Shown here in pieces: positions 1 to 11,889 of a stretch of DNA of 64,000 bases. Both the position numbers and the translations under genes were made by a program. A model generated the notes under the pieces. The model did not search any database, had not been told where the DNA came from, and was given only the letters and a program-made list of their open reading frames with translations. The number at the start of each line of letters is the position of its first letter. Position 1 is the stretch's first letter. The stretch comes from Haliclona indistincta. Lineage: Eukaryota; Porifera; Demospongiae; Haplosclerida; Chalinidae. The DNA is taken from positions 12,037,669-12,101,668 of the forward strand of contig OZ024789.1 in assembly GCA_964017065.1 (NCBI GenBank), in the 5' to 3' direction.

Positions 1-3000
1 TTACTTGACTTTCACCAGGATATACAGTAACTTTTGGTCCATCCGTAACTAAAACTGATCACATTTGGACCAAGCATGCACAGTATTACTAGTTCAAAGT
101 CTATGCAGATTAAAAATGTGTCAATTTACTGCTAGAATTCAAGTTAAAGTAATTATACTCAATTAATAATTTTTGCTCCATTGAGTAATCGACAAAGAGT
201 TAATACCTTGACATAATTAAAGATATTCCAAGATATAATGAGATATCATGAAAATAACCAAGATATTTGAGTTGAATATTGTAGTTCAATGCATAATGAG
301 GTTGTTCTCGGCATGACAATGCCACATACTAGTGATACAGTGAGCATGTGATGGGTCAGAGTAGACTAGTAGTAATACTATTTCTTTGAAAGTGCCATGA
401 CTGTAACCAGGATATGCAGTAACTTTTCAGTGGTCCATCCGTAGCTAAAACTGGTCACATTTGGACCAAGCAAGTACCTTATTACAAGTTCAAAGTCTAT
501 GCAGATTAAAAATGTGTCAATTTACTGCTAGAATTCACGTTAAAGTAATTATACTCAATTAATAATTTTTGCTCCATTGAGTAATCGATGAAGAACCTTG
601 AAATAATTAAAGATATTCCAAGATATAATGAGATATCATGGAAATAACCAAGATATTTGAGTTGAATATTGTAGTTCAATGCATATGAAGTTGTTCTCAG
701 CATGACAATGCCACATACTAGTGATACAGTGAGCATGTGATGGGTCGGAGTAGACTAGTAGGAATACTATTTCTTTGAAAGTGCCATGACTGTAACCAGG
801 ATATGCTGTAACTTTTCAGTAGTCCATCTGTAGCTAAAACTGGTCACATTTGGACCGAGCATGCACATTATTACAAGTTCAAAGTCTATGAAGATTAAAA
901 TTGTGTCAATTTACTGCTACAATTCAAGTTAAAGTAATTATACTCAATTAATGATTTTTTGCTCCATTGTGTAATTGATCAAGATGACCGTGGGATAAAA
1001 TTTGAGAAGATATCCTTGAAATAATTAAAGATATTCCAAGATATAATGAGATATCATGGAAATAACCAAGATATTTTAGTTGAATATTGAAGTTCAATGC
1101 ATATGAGGTTGTTCTCGGCATGACAATGCCACATACTAGTGATACAGTGAGCATGTGATATGTCAGAGTAGACTAGTAGTAATACTATTTCTTTGAAAGT
1201 GCCATGACTGTAACCAGGATATGCAGTAACTTTTCAGTAGTCCATCTGTAGCTAAAACTGGTCACATTTGGACCAAGCATGCACATTATTACAAGTTCAA
1301 AGTCTATGCAGATTAAAAATGTGTCAATTTACTGCTGGAATTCAAGTTAACTCAATTAATAATTTTTTACTCCATTGAGTAATCGATGAAGATGACCGTT
1401 GGATAAAATATGAGAAGATATCCTTGAAATAATTAAAGATATCCAAGGATAATAATGAGATATCATGGAATTAACCAAGATATTTGAGTTGAATATTGTA
1501 GTTCAATGCATATGAGGTTGTTCTCGGCATGACAATGCCACATACTAGTGATACAGTGAGCATGTGATGGGTCAGAGTAGACTAGTAGTAATACTATGTC
1601 TTTGAAAGTGCCATGACTGTAACCAGGATGTGCAGTAACTTTTCAGTGGTCCATCCGTAGCTAAAACTGGTCACATTTGGACCAAGCAAGTACCTTATTA
1701 CAACTGAGTTCAAAGTCTATGCAGATTAAAAATGTGTCAATTTACTGCTAGAATTCACGTTAAAGTAAATATACTCAATTAATAATTTTTGCTCCATTGA
1801 GTATAATCGATGAAGTACCTTGAAATAATTAAAGATATTCCAAGATATAATGAGATATCATGGAAATAACCAAGATATTTGAGTTGAATATTGTAGTTCA
1901 ATGCATATGAGGTTGTTCTCGGCATGACAATGCCACATACTAGTGATACAGTGAGCATGTGATGGGTCAGAGTAGACTAGTAGTAATACTATGTCTTTGA
2001 AAGTGCCATGACTGTAACCAGGATATGCAGTAACTTTTCAGTGGTCCATCCGTAGCTAAAACTGGTCACATTTGGACCAAGCATGCACATTATTACAAGT
2101 TCAAAGTCTATGCAGATTAAAAATGTGTCAATTTACTGCTACAATTCAGTAATTATAGATTTTTTGCTCCATTGTGTAATTGATCAAGATGACCATGGGA
2201 TAAAATATGAGAAGATATCCTTGAAATACTTAAAGATATCCCAAGATATAATGAGATATCATGGAAATAACCAAGATATTTTAGTTGAATATTGTAGTTC
2301 AATGCATATGAGGTTGTTCTCGGCATGACAAATCCACATACTAGTGATACAGTGAGCATGTGATATGTCAGAGTAGACTAGTAGTAATACTATTTCTTTG
2401 AAAGTGCCATGACTGTAACCAGGATATGCAGTAACTTTTCAGTAGTCCATCTGTATCTAAAACTGGTCACATTTGGACCAAGCATGCACATTATTACAAG
2501 TTCAAAGTCTATGCAGATTAAAAATGTGTCAATTTACTGCTGGAATTCAAGTTAACTCAATTAATAATTTTTTACTCCATTGAGTAATCGATGAAGATGA
2601 CCGTGGGATAAATATGAGAAGATATCCTTGAAATAATTAAAGATATCCCAAGATAATAATGAGATATCATGGAATTAACCAAGATATTTGAGTTGAATAT
2701 TGTAGTTCAATGCATATGAGGTTGTTCTCGGCATGACAATGCCACATACTATAGTGATACAGTGAGCATGTGATGGGTCAGAGTAGACTAGTAGTAATAC
2801 TATTTCTTTGAAAGTGCCAAGACTGTAACCAGGATATGCAGTAACTTTTCAGTGGTCCATCCGTAGCTAAAACTGGTCACATTTGGACCAAGCAAGTACC
2901 TTATTACAAGTTCAAAGTCTATGCAGATTAAAAATGTGTCAATTTACTGCTAGAATTCAAGTTAAAGTAATTATACTCAATAATTTTTGCTCCATTGAGT

Positions 3001-3790
3001 AATCGATGAAGAGTTAATACCTTGAAATAATTAAAGATATTCCAAGATATAATGAGATATCATGGAAATAACCAAGATATTTGAGTTGAATATTGTAGTT
3101 CAATGCATATGAGGTTGTTCTCGGCATGATAATGCCACATACTAGTGAAAGTACCCAATTGTTACATGACTGTAACCAGGATATGCAGTAACTTTTCAGT
3201 GGTCCATCTGTAACTAAAACCGGTCACATTTGGACCAAGCATGCACATTATTACAAGTTCAAAGTCTATGCAGATTAAATTCAAGTTAACTCAATTAATA
3301 ATTTTTACTCCATTGAGTAATCGATGAAGATGACCGTGGGAAAAAATATGAGAAGATATCCTTTAAATAATTAAAGATATCCCAAGATATAATGAGATAT
3401 CATGGAAATAACCAAGATATTTGAGTTGAATATTGTCGTTCAATGCTTATATCAGGTTGTTTTCGGCATGACAATGCCACATATATACCATTGATACAGT
3501 GAACTTGTGATGGGTCTGAGTAGAGTAGTAGTAATACTACTTCTTTGAAAGTACCTTAATTGTTACATGACTAACCAGGATATGCAGTAACTTTTTGTCC
3601 ATCTGTAACTAAAACTGGTCACATTTGGACCAAGTATGCACATTATTACAAGTTCAAAGTCTATGCAGATTACAAATGTTTCAATTTACTGCTAGAATTC
3701 AAGTTAAAGTAATTATACTCAAATAATAGTTTTTTTGCTTCATTGGGTAATTGATGAAGATAACATGAGTGAGATAATAATCATCAGATA
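1..3790. repeat. About 400-bp satellite, ten tandem copies with a three-unit higher-order period
   Basis: The phrase CCAGGATATGCAGTAAC (or close variants) recurs near 14, 409, 796, 1213, 1622, 2017, 2416, 2828, 3176 and 3573, a spacing of 350-420 bp. Variants alternate in threes. Copies at 409, 1622 and 2828 share 'caagtaccttatta'. Copies at 796 and 2017 share 'tgtaattgatcaagatgacc'. Copies at 1213 and 2416 share 'gctggaattcaagttaac'. That gives a higher-order unit of about 1.2 kb. Short open frames inside do not persist between copies, so the array is treated as non-coding. It starts before the window and decays after about 3.6 kb. Confidence 0.93.
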
Positions 3791-3824
3791 TCATTGAAAT
3801 AAGTAGTAGTTAAACCATGCCTAT

Positions 3825-3866
3825 CCAGTGTATAGGAAATACACGAGTGTTTCCTTTATACACTGG
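3825..3866. repeat. Imperfect hairpin at the edge of the 400-bp satellite
   Basis: CCAGTGTATA pairs with TATACACTGG across a short loop. It lies just past the last recognisable satellite copy. It could be a tiny palindromic element or chance. Confidence 0.5.
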
Positions 3867-5189
3867 TTAGTACATCGGTCCACCTTTTAATGTTCAAGTT
3901 TAATCTTATCCGCTAATCCGAAGTTTATGCTATTAAGATAAGAAATCTTTATTAGAAATGACTTTGCTACATTGGTATTCATCAGAGATCAATGCGATTG
4001 AAAGTATTATATTATTGTGAATATTGTCAAAAAATATTTTTAATTGATCATGCGGATTTTCTTGTAGTTACTGTACCATAAATAAAATGAACAGTGTGCA
4101 ATAAAGTCTCTTTATTCATGTATGAAAGTGACGATTTTATTCTTTTCAGTGAAGAATTCCTCTGTTCGACAATTTCACTGTTGAGATCCTTGAACTGTGG
4201 ATAACAATTCATGTTATAGGCTATGCTACATCCTGTTGGTTAAAATAATAAAAAGACATTAGAAAACTGTGATTACCATTGTGGTTTGGCCAGTGAAATC
4301 GGTTGACTAAAAATCTTGATTCACGGAAAAAGTCTGACTCTCGGTTTAAGCAGTATTGGTGTAGGTTGCATCTGTTGTCGTACACTATGACCTTGAGAGC
4401 TATAATATTGAATAATGTAATCTGTATTGTTTAATAGTTACTACCTGAAGAAAATCGCTCATAGAGTATGCTGAAAGCTATATATGTTGGGTGATTCTTG
4501 CACCTGCATCACTTCATAACCATAACAAATTCCTGCAGAATCATTATTGATTATAGTTGTGTGTATTGTAGGTTACCATGCTGGCAAAAGAGAGTAAAAA
4601 TTCCTGGAAGGAGTGATGGATGTCCGGAGTTTTTTTTTTTGGTGCAAATTTTGCTGCTACTCTTATCTGCTGTGTATCTTTTTCGAGCACGCAGTGGTTT
4701 TAACTGGGGAAAAAAGCTAATGCATTTTCGGATGGAGGGTGAGCATCTGCTGGTGTTGAATCACTTGAAAAAGGAGCTAACGATACTGTTATAAGCCTGT
4801 GAATAACTGGCTCTAATAGATCCTTTGGATAATGTGGCAAGTTCTCCAGTAGTGTAAATAGTACTGGCACTTCTTGTTGAAGGAGCCTAAATGATGCAGC
4901 ATCGGTCAAAATAGCCTGTCTGTAGCATTTTTGTAGTAGTCCGATAACATCAGGCACTGGTTGAACTAGTGCACACACTGGCGATGTGGTAGAAATTGCC
5001 TTACATAATACTTGCCATTCTTAGGACATTGAACCAATTTTTGATTGACAACTTTTATGGTTGTCACCAGGCTGACAAGACAAGGAGCATGCAACATGCG
5101 ACTTTAACCCTTCTGTCAACTCAAGAAAATCAACTTGAGAAATGCCTGTAGTGGAAAATTTCTGAAATGTTTCCTTGTGGTTTTGTCTA
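3867..5189. other. No recognisable gene
   Basis: AT-rich sequence with short open frames only. A 92-codon minus-strand frame (4700-4978) has a plausible amino-acid mix but matches no family I recognise and has no supporting splice sites or neighbours. Confidence 0.5.
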
Positions 5190-5400
5190 GAATGAAAACC
5201 CGTTCCTGGAACCTAGGAACCCATGGTCTGAGTTGCCACGAAAGTGGTGGGAGACATCACAGACAAGCTGACATCATCAAGAGGGCTTGCGAGTCAGCTA
5301 AAATTCCTGCAAGATTGGAACCAGCTGTTTATCTAGATCGGATGGCAAGAGACTGGATGGAGCGACTGTAATACAGTGGTCACAAGGTCAATTGCTGCAT
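5190..5400 (+). pseudogene. Decayed retroelement ORF C-terminal domain, fragment 1
   Basis: The frame from 5135 reads a GTHGLSCHESGGRHHRQADI-type stretch. A shifted frame then gives DGKRLDGATV, ending near 5370-5400. Known: a conserved 'HGLSC...GRH...A..DII.RA..SA..P..LEP...DGKRPDG' block is common at the C-terminus of ORFs tied to retroelements in marine invertebrates. Seen here: the block needs at least one frameshift and has no reverse transcriptase upstream. I infer an old fragment, not a gene. Identification is from pattern memory only. Confidence 0.55.
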
Positions 5401-5559
5401 GTATCATGATGGGATGCTACTTGCCCCCTGATCACATATTTTTCATTTATAACCGTCATTGTTATAGTGCAGTTCATTTGTAAATATAGCATAGTGCACA
5501 TTGATTTCAATCATTACAGATACAATAGTTTGGTAATAATAAGGTCCTTGCTCACTGTG

Positions 5560-6142
5560 TATAGTCACAATATCGATCCATTTGGTGACCACCACCTCTC
5601 TTGTCGAGGTCAATACGACAAAATCACGAGGCATAATGCTCTGCGTGATGTGATTCTCTCTGCTGCTAGACTGGCTGCCCTCTCTCCCCAGCTAGAAGCT
5701 CCCCTTCTTCTAGCCAATTCTCTTGCTCACCCTGCTGACATATTTCTCCCTTCTTGGTGCCGAGGTTCTCCCGCCACTCATCACTGTCATCTCTCCAATG
5801 CAACAACTGACCTTATCTCAGTCTGCAATTACACAATGTACACAAGGTCATGCATTGAAGGTTGCATCTGAACGGAAAAAAACGACTCATGGTCCACGCT
5901 GTCAGCAAGTAGGCATTCAATTCATTCCCCTGGCTGTAGAATCTTTGGGTGGCTGGAGTTCTGCAGCTGCTTCTACTCTGAGAGATATTGGTCAGTGAGA
6001 AGCTACTCGTCTAGATTGCCCCGCAAGTGTCTCAATTCACCATCTTTTCCAAAGGTTATCAGTCTGTCTATGGAGAGGAAACGCTTCAATGCTTCTAAAC
6101 AATCAAATGTCTTCTTCTCCATCACCAACTCTCTGTGCATGA
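5560..6142 (+). pseudogene. Decayed retroelement ORF C-terminal domain, fragment 2
   Basis: A second, differently diverged copy of the same kind of domain. One frame (5467-5871) reads DPFGDHHLSCRG, ITRHNALRDVILSAA and PADIFLPSW. A +1-shifted frame (5723-5998) continues with VISPMQQLTLSQSA, TQGHAL and PLAVESLGGWS. After an in-frame TGA at 5996-5998 the same frame still reads LFQRLSVCLWRGNA, a motif typical of the end of this domain, and stops near 6140. The shift plus the internal stop mark it as a pseudogene. Fragments 1 and 2 overlap in the domain region they represent, so they are two separate remnants and not one broken gene. Confidence 0.6.
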
Positions 6143-6239
6143 ATGGAGTAGCCTAGGCTAGCTCTCCTTCTGTATGTGTCTTGTCTTTAATTTCAGATCA
6201 GCTCTTTTATTTATAGTCACACCTTTATACTCTTTATCC

Positions 6240-6372
6240 ATAATAATAATAATGTCATTCAGTAGTATAATTATTACCTTGCCGACACCTTAATTATTAT
6301 TACCTTGCCGACACAATTATTATTACCGACACAATTATTAATAATAATTATTACCTTGCCGACACAATAATC
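6240..6372. repeat. ATT-rich repeat with 'accttgccgacac' motif
   Basis: Runs of AAT/ATT alternate four or more times with 'ttaccttgccgacac'. This is a degenerate microsatellite. Confidence 0.7.
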
Positions 6373-7619
6373 AACACCCTTGCCGACCAGCTCTCGTTCA
6401 AATGGAACTATAACTACAGCTCGCTTATGAACTGGGTACGGACAAGACTCTCATTCGCTATCATTCGTGCAACAATCCTTTGCCTCCGTGGATCCTGCAC
6501 TAAGTGGAGGTCCATTTACATGTTTGACGGCTCACCTTTAAATTTAATCATGAATAACAATTGAACTATCATAAATTTCACTGCTTTATTCATTCATTCC
6601 TTCATTCCCTATTTTTGTTTAACTTATATTTAAGTCTGTCATTATTCCTTTGTAGTGTATTATTGTAATAATAGTGAATTGAATGATATGTTTACTGATA
6701 ATTATTATAAAAATAATATTATTATGTGGAGGGCTTAGACACTCAAAGTCACGTGCTCTAGCCGCCTTCGCGGAATTCGACGACTAATAATAATTTTTTA
6801 TCTACATGCTCCCGCGTAGATAGCGCATTTTGATCCGACTTGCCGGCAAATTCCATTTCTTCCTAGCGCTGCTCCCTTGGAGTCCCTGGCTGTCCTACCA
6901 CTACTGTTGATTATCCAGTAAGTTTGTTGCTACTGTGTTGAGCATGACTGTAAAGGTGTATCACTATAGGTTGCCCCTCTGACGCTGACTCTCTTTCCAC
7001 CCTATTTTCCAGCTAGTTCCCTACCTTGCTGTCTATACTGTTCCAAGTATCGAATGTTCAAAGGTGCATGGGATCCTGTAACGATTTGTAACATACCGCT
7101 ACTATGTAAAAGTCTATGTTTTGCACCTGTATTCTTGAATAAAAACTGAGAATTGGCTTGGGAAAACTACACTCAATTCATCTTAATTTGACTTCCAAAC
7201 CACACTAGTACATGTTAATGATATTCACCTTGAGTGAAAACGAACCAAGCTGACCATGGGTTTGCATCACTTGGTGTAGAGAGATTGCTGCTCTGCAGGA
7301 ATTTCTCAGAGACGAGAGCTCAGTACATGAGTTAATCGGTCGGTAAGCCGAGCAATCCAGCATGTGTATCCTCTACAAGCTATAGACATGACTGCGAGGC
7401 ACAGCAGCTAGCTTTTGTTGAGTTCTTGTTAGCCCCAGAGCAAGTCCCATCCTAGTATATTTCTGCCACATGCGAGCCAAGTCCCAAATCTTGTGCACAA
7501 CACTATAGTAACTGCTTCTGCACAGCTTTGCTAGCTCTCTAGCACTACATGTAGCTACCTGCACTGTATCACTGCTCTTGTTCATTCTTGGGAAATATTA
7601 TTTTCCTTTTGCTTTTCAG
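6373..7619. other. No coding gene seen upstream of Ras
   Basis: I see no supported ORF. A pyrimidine-rich tract ending in CAG at 7617-7619 looks like a splice acceptor, so an untranslated first exon of the Ras gene may lie in this stretch. Confidence 0.4.
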
Positions 7620-7661
7620 AGTCCTGGGTTATTATCTGGAACTATGCACATGCATTGAGCA

Positions 7662-10600
7662 ATGGCAGTCTCCATTGCTTTGGTTGGAGGTAAGGGAATT
7701 ACGACGCACACATTGCTTGTGTGGTATCATTATTTCAATACTATTAAATGTACTTTTTTATAATAGATGGTGGAGTGGGGAAGAGTGCATTGACTATTAG
7801 ATTTACCCAAGATCAGTGAGTCATTTAAACTCAAGCAGAGACTTTAGTTTGTGATTGTGCTTTTATTATGCATAATCAATAATACGGCCATTAAGATTTA
7901 ATTTCCTGAGAGTAGGCAACTGTTGTTAGGTGTTAGGCTACATGTAGTGGGCATGTCTTTGTCTTGGTTTACCACATGCACTTGCTGCTGGAGGCTCTAT
8001 TACTGTACACATATGTGACCATGCATAGGAAAACCAGCCATTTCGCGCAAATATCAAAAATCAAGTTATTGGTATCAGCGTCTTCCTCTATCTTTGGCGA
8101 GTAAAGGAAATGTGGAAGCGTGGCGATCGCGCATTCCGTTGCTAAGATATAACGCTGAACGCGAGCGCTATTGGCTAAGCATTGAATCAAGAAAAAGCAA
8201 TTTTTAGTTCATAAATTAACGTCCGTATATTCACTCTAGTAATCCGTATACGTAATTTTGAATTCAACGTGACCACACCCACCAACGAACTGAAACTGAT
8301 AAAGCAATGGCTTCGTTGGATTTGGCACTGTATCTCTTTCCATCCAGTCTCAACGAAGTCTAGAGACATTCAAACAAGGTGCAGTTCACCAAGGAAAGCC
8401 TGCTATTGCTCGAGAAACGCTCGTGCTGTCAGCCTTGCGTTGCCATGGTGAGCGCGTGACAACAAAATTATTGCATTGGTATACGGGCGGCAAGAAACTT
8501 GGTAGCCCTAAACAAACGCTTCGTACAGAACAACTAGAGCGTTCTGGGACACGGGACTACCTCGAGAACATGCAGGAATGATGGAACTATCCTCCAGAGC
8601 ACATAACTCGATTTCCCACAGAATTCAGTTGAGCGTACTATGACGCTAATATCTCAGTTCGATAATTTGCGCGACATGGCCGATTTTCCTAAATCCGGTC
8701 ACATATCAGTGCATCAATTGCATAGCGTAAAGACCATACTATTTTGTTGCAAAAGTACTGAGTCTTGATTCATTCAAGAGAAGCCGATGTAGCTCTTAGA
8801 TAGCACCACAAATTTTGCAGAAACTGTTTTAGTATACAGTTTTAGAAATTGAAGATTTGCTTCCTACATGTAGCTCATCACTGGCAGATAGGACGCATGT
8901 GAAGTTTTGAACACCATTTATTCTTTACCGAGCGCCTTAGCATGAGGCAAATAATTGCAATGGTGAGCGGGATTGGAGCGTCTCACGTTTTCTAAGCGAT
9001 ATGTCACGCTTAGGAATGCTAATCAGGGTTACGGCGAGGGCTGCATACTACGTATTATAGACTAGCTCCACGGGGTAAGGCAATGCCTGCATATTGTGCA
9101 TTATGTAAAATCAAAAGACAGGCTAGCTTCCTATTCATAGCCTAGTTATTTTTTTTACACTGCACGGCAGTGCACGCTAGCTGCCACATGAGGCTGCCTT
9201 GATATCACTCATTGGCTTTGTGCTTGCCTTTGTAATTGAGCCCACCCACAATTATTATAACAGTTTTAATTTCAATAGCCCTATACTTCATGTTCGTATT
9301 ATATATCTCCTAGTAAGCCATGCATACAGCCTCATTGTACAGAGTGCATGCTTGTGTTTGGTTAACTGAGGTACTTTACGTCAGTGGAAATAGACTAAAA
9401 TTGTTCAATGTTGAGATAGCCAACTTTTAGATCAAAAGTTCTAGATGTGAACCCAGATCTTGCAATTTCTTAGACTGTTATACTGCACTTACTCACTCAC
9501 TTACGTGCATGTATTGGCTCCCTAACATAAATGCATACATTATTAAGTGGAGTAGTGAATATCACTATGCTGTTATAGAAATGACTAACTGGGCATATTG
9601 ACAGTTGCATACTCTCACTAGAGTCAACACTTGTGACTGCATGATCAGCAGATTATATAGCCTGTACAATAAGTAATAGTTAAAGCACGGTTGGAATGCT
9701 GTATGGGAAGTTATAGCATGAGGGGTTGGGTTGAGAGGCTGATACAGCACGAGGCGAAGCTTCGTGCTGTATCATGCCTCGAGACTCAAACCCCGAGTGC
9801 CTTAACCAAGGCCGTAGCAGCCGGTCCGGTTTGGGCCGGACAAACTTTCGAGTATGCGATGGGCGTGTCTTGTAGTTTATGAACGTATGCAACATCGTGG
9901 AACGCAAAACACTGGAATCAGTGGACGTGGACTGGTCCTATACACAAGAAAACTACAGCAATCAGTCAAGTACTGGCTTCCAAATAAATTTCCACTACGT
10001 TTTTTATTATTAACACAGATATAACTAGAGTTATGCCCATAGGCACACCCATTTTCTTTGCCATGCCCACTTTTGGCCGGATCTACTTGAAACCGCTTGC
10101 TACGGCACTGTTAACTTCCATACAGCACGAACGACCGTGCTGATTTATAGCATACATAGGTCGAAGATCACCAGTTTCGTTGATCGAAATTGCCGCCAAG
10201 CACGTCGGCGGCCATCTTAGTGCAATAAATGCCAAAGTGTGCACAATGTGGGATATAGCACGCACTGTTAAAAATGGGGTGTCACTGCGACACCCCTGTT
10301 TGTCATTTTTCCACGGGTCCACTGACAAAACTAGTTTTAAACAGTTTTAAACTGACAATCTAGGGTGTCACACACTGTGGTGTCAGTGTGACACCCTAGA
10401 TTGTCAGTTTAAAACCGTTTAAAACTAGTTTTGTCAGTGGACCCGTGGAAAAATGACAAACAGGGGTGTCGCAGTGACACCCCATTTTTAACAGTGCGGG
10501 GCCGTGTCTTTGATCTTTGACCTAAGTATACTTAAATTAATTCTTACTGTGCTCTGTGGTACTAACTGCTCTATTCTCCTTAGTTTTGTAGAAGATTATG

Positions 10601-11344
10601 ATCCTACTATAGAGGATACCTATCGTAAACATATTATAATTGATGGAGAAACATATCAACTTGATATTTTAGACACGGCTGGTCAAGAAGAATACAGGTG
10701 AGTGTATTCCCCTCTTAATAATTATAAGAAGCTGACTGTATCTGCAGAGTTCTACAAGATCAGTACTTAAGAGAGAAAAACGGCTATGTAATAGTATTTT
10801 CAGTTGATAGCAAACGCAGTTTTGATGCTCTTGACACACATAGATCAACTGTAAGTCTGCCAACTTTGTTGCACACTAACACACACTTGTTTTTCTCTTC
10901 TCAGATCAATAGAGTCAAACAGAAAAATGCTCCAATGATATGTGAGTGTCATAATAATCAGCATAAATTTGCATGATGTAAACTATTTTTGTTGTACAAT
11001 TATAGTGGTTGGTAACAAGATTGATCTGCCAAGAAGAGAAGTAGGCAAAGATATAGCAATTTCATATGCAAAGACTCATAATATGAGTTATGTTGAGACA
11101 TCTGCTAAGACAAGGCACGGAGTGGTATGTACATAAAGCAGGAATGTGTATATTATTATGAATAATAATGTTTTCTTATCAATAGGATGACGTTTTTTAC
11201 TTGGTAACAAAAGAAATTTTGATCTGGGTAAGTTACTAAAACAGTATTATGCCAGCAGTTGGTGTTGTCACATTCTGTTTTGTGTAGCGGACAATAACAC
11301 CTACTGAAAAGACTACATGTACATGTAGTTGTAAACTACTGTAA
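7662..11344 (+). CDS. Ras-subfamily small GTPase, 8 coding exons, 182 aa
   Basis: Exons: 7662-7689, 7767-7815, 10584-10697, 10748-10850, 10905-10941, 11006-11124, 11186-11227, 11288-11344. All junctions are GT-AG and keep frame. G1 is GDGGVGKS (both Ras Gly12 and Gly13 equivalents kept), switch I is [12 protein letters not shown]3 is DTAGQEEY (Gln61 kept), G4 is NKID and G5 is ETSAK. The tail ends [13 protein letters not shown] is a CAAX box with X=Leu, which predicts geranylgeranylation, and the two extra Cys are possible palmitoylation sites. Length is close to the 188-189 aa of classical Ras. Known role: a membrane-bound GTP/GDP switch in growth signalling. Odd points: the stretch after switch II reads RVLQDQY where Ras has SAMRDQY, and the hypervariable tail is short. 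An in-frame TGA at 7656-7658 fixes the start. A 4-codon upstream ORF (7644-7658) sits just before it. Intron 2 is 2.77 kb and holds mobile elements; the other introns are 50-77 bp. R-Ras/Rap-like assignment is possible from the CAAX box, but the G domain looks Ras-proper. Confidence 0.93.
8014..8703. mobile_element. Non-autonomous inverted-repeat element in Ras intron 2, TA target
   Basis: The left end TGTGACCATGCATAGGAAAA and the reverse complement of the right end (TGTGACCGGATTTAGGAAAA) match over about 40 bp, extending to 'tcgcgcaaat'. TA flanks both ends (8012-8013 and 8704-8705), which suggests a Tc1/mariner-type target. No transposase ORF is present. Short ORFs inside are not recognised. 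Confidence 0.65.
9741..9773. repeat. Short GC-containing hairpin in Ras intron 2
   Basis: GATACAGCACGA pairs with TCGTGCTGTATC around a GGCGAAGCT centre. Confidence 0.6.
10262..10497. mobile_element. 236-bp near-perfect palindrome (MITE-like) in Ras intron 2
   Basis: Starts GCACTGTTAAAAATGGGGTG and ends with its reverse complement. The arms stay paired almost to the centre near 10379. Inner segments 'gacaatctagggtgtcaca' and 'gtgacaccctagattgtc' also pair. It sits 87 bp before the exon 3 acceptor. No clear target duplication was found, so the superfamily is unknown. Confidence 0.8.
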
Positions 11345-11354
11345 TGATGTTGCA

Positions 11355-11460
11355 ATGATTCTAATAACAAGTTGCTGTCAAATGCATGCTACAAAAGAGG
11401 GTTTGGACGACTAAAGTTTATAGCTGTATTCTCCAAATCCACATAACAATGATTCTAGAG
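11355..11460 (+). repeat. Diverged single copy of the 101-bp satellite unit just after the Ras stop codon
   Basis: 'gattctaataacaagttgctgtcaaatgcatgctacaaaagagggtttgg...' aligns along its length with the 13.45-15.7 kb unit ('attctagtaacaagatccagtcaaatgcatactacatgagagggtttgg'). It begins about 10 bp after the Ras stop, so it is probably in the 3' UTR. Confidence 0.75.
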
Positions 11461-11481
11461 TCAGCCATAAGCTCCAAATCT

Positions 11482-11660
11482 CTCTTTCACTCATTCACCG
11501 ACATGCACACTCACTCATTTACTCGCTCACTTACTCACACACTCAGTAAATCAATCAGTCACTCAAGCATTATGTCAGTCAGTCAGCTTTTGTCAGTCAC
11601 CTGTTGTTGTTCAGATCACCAAATCAGTGACTCACACACTCACCCATCCACCCACTCACT
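11482..11660. repeat. Degenerate (CACT)n-like low-complexity stretch
   Basis: Repeated cactcact/tcagtcag motifs. The 100-codon frame here is low-complexity (Ser/His/Thr) and is not taken as a gene. Confidence 0.7.
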
Positions 11661-11889
11661 TGTGCATGACATGCCGAGGGTTTTGTGAATTCGTTCATTG
11701 ACACAGTTCTTCAGGCCACCACCTGGGCCCAGTATTATATATCATTGTGCAAAGCGAAATTGTAATACGGGCGCCGGCGTCAATCCAATCCACTATCATC
11801 ACATGCACTCATTATCATGAATAAATGGATATTAAATTTTTTTTATGTATGCCTCTGATGTAGAATCTCTAGATTGTGCTTCATTTTCC

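Noticed and set aside
4700..4978. 92-codon minus-strand frame with natural-looking composition
   Set aside because: No family recognised, no splice sites or neighbours in support.
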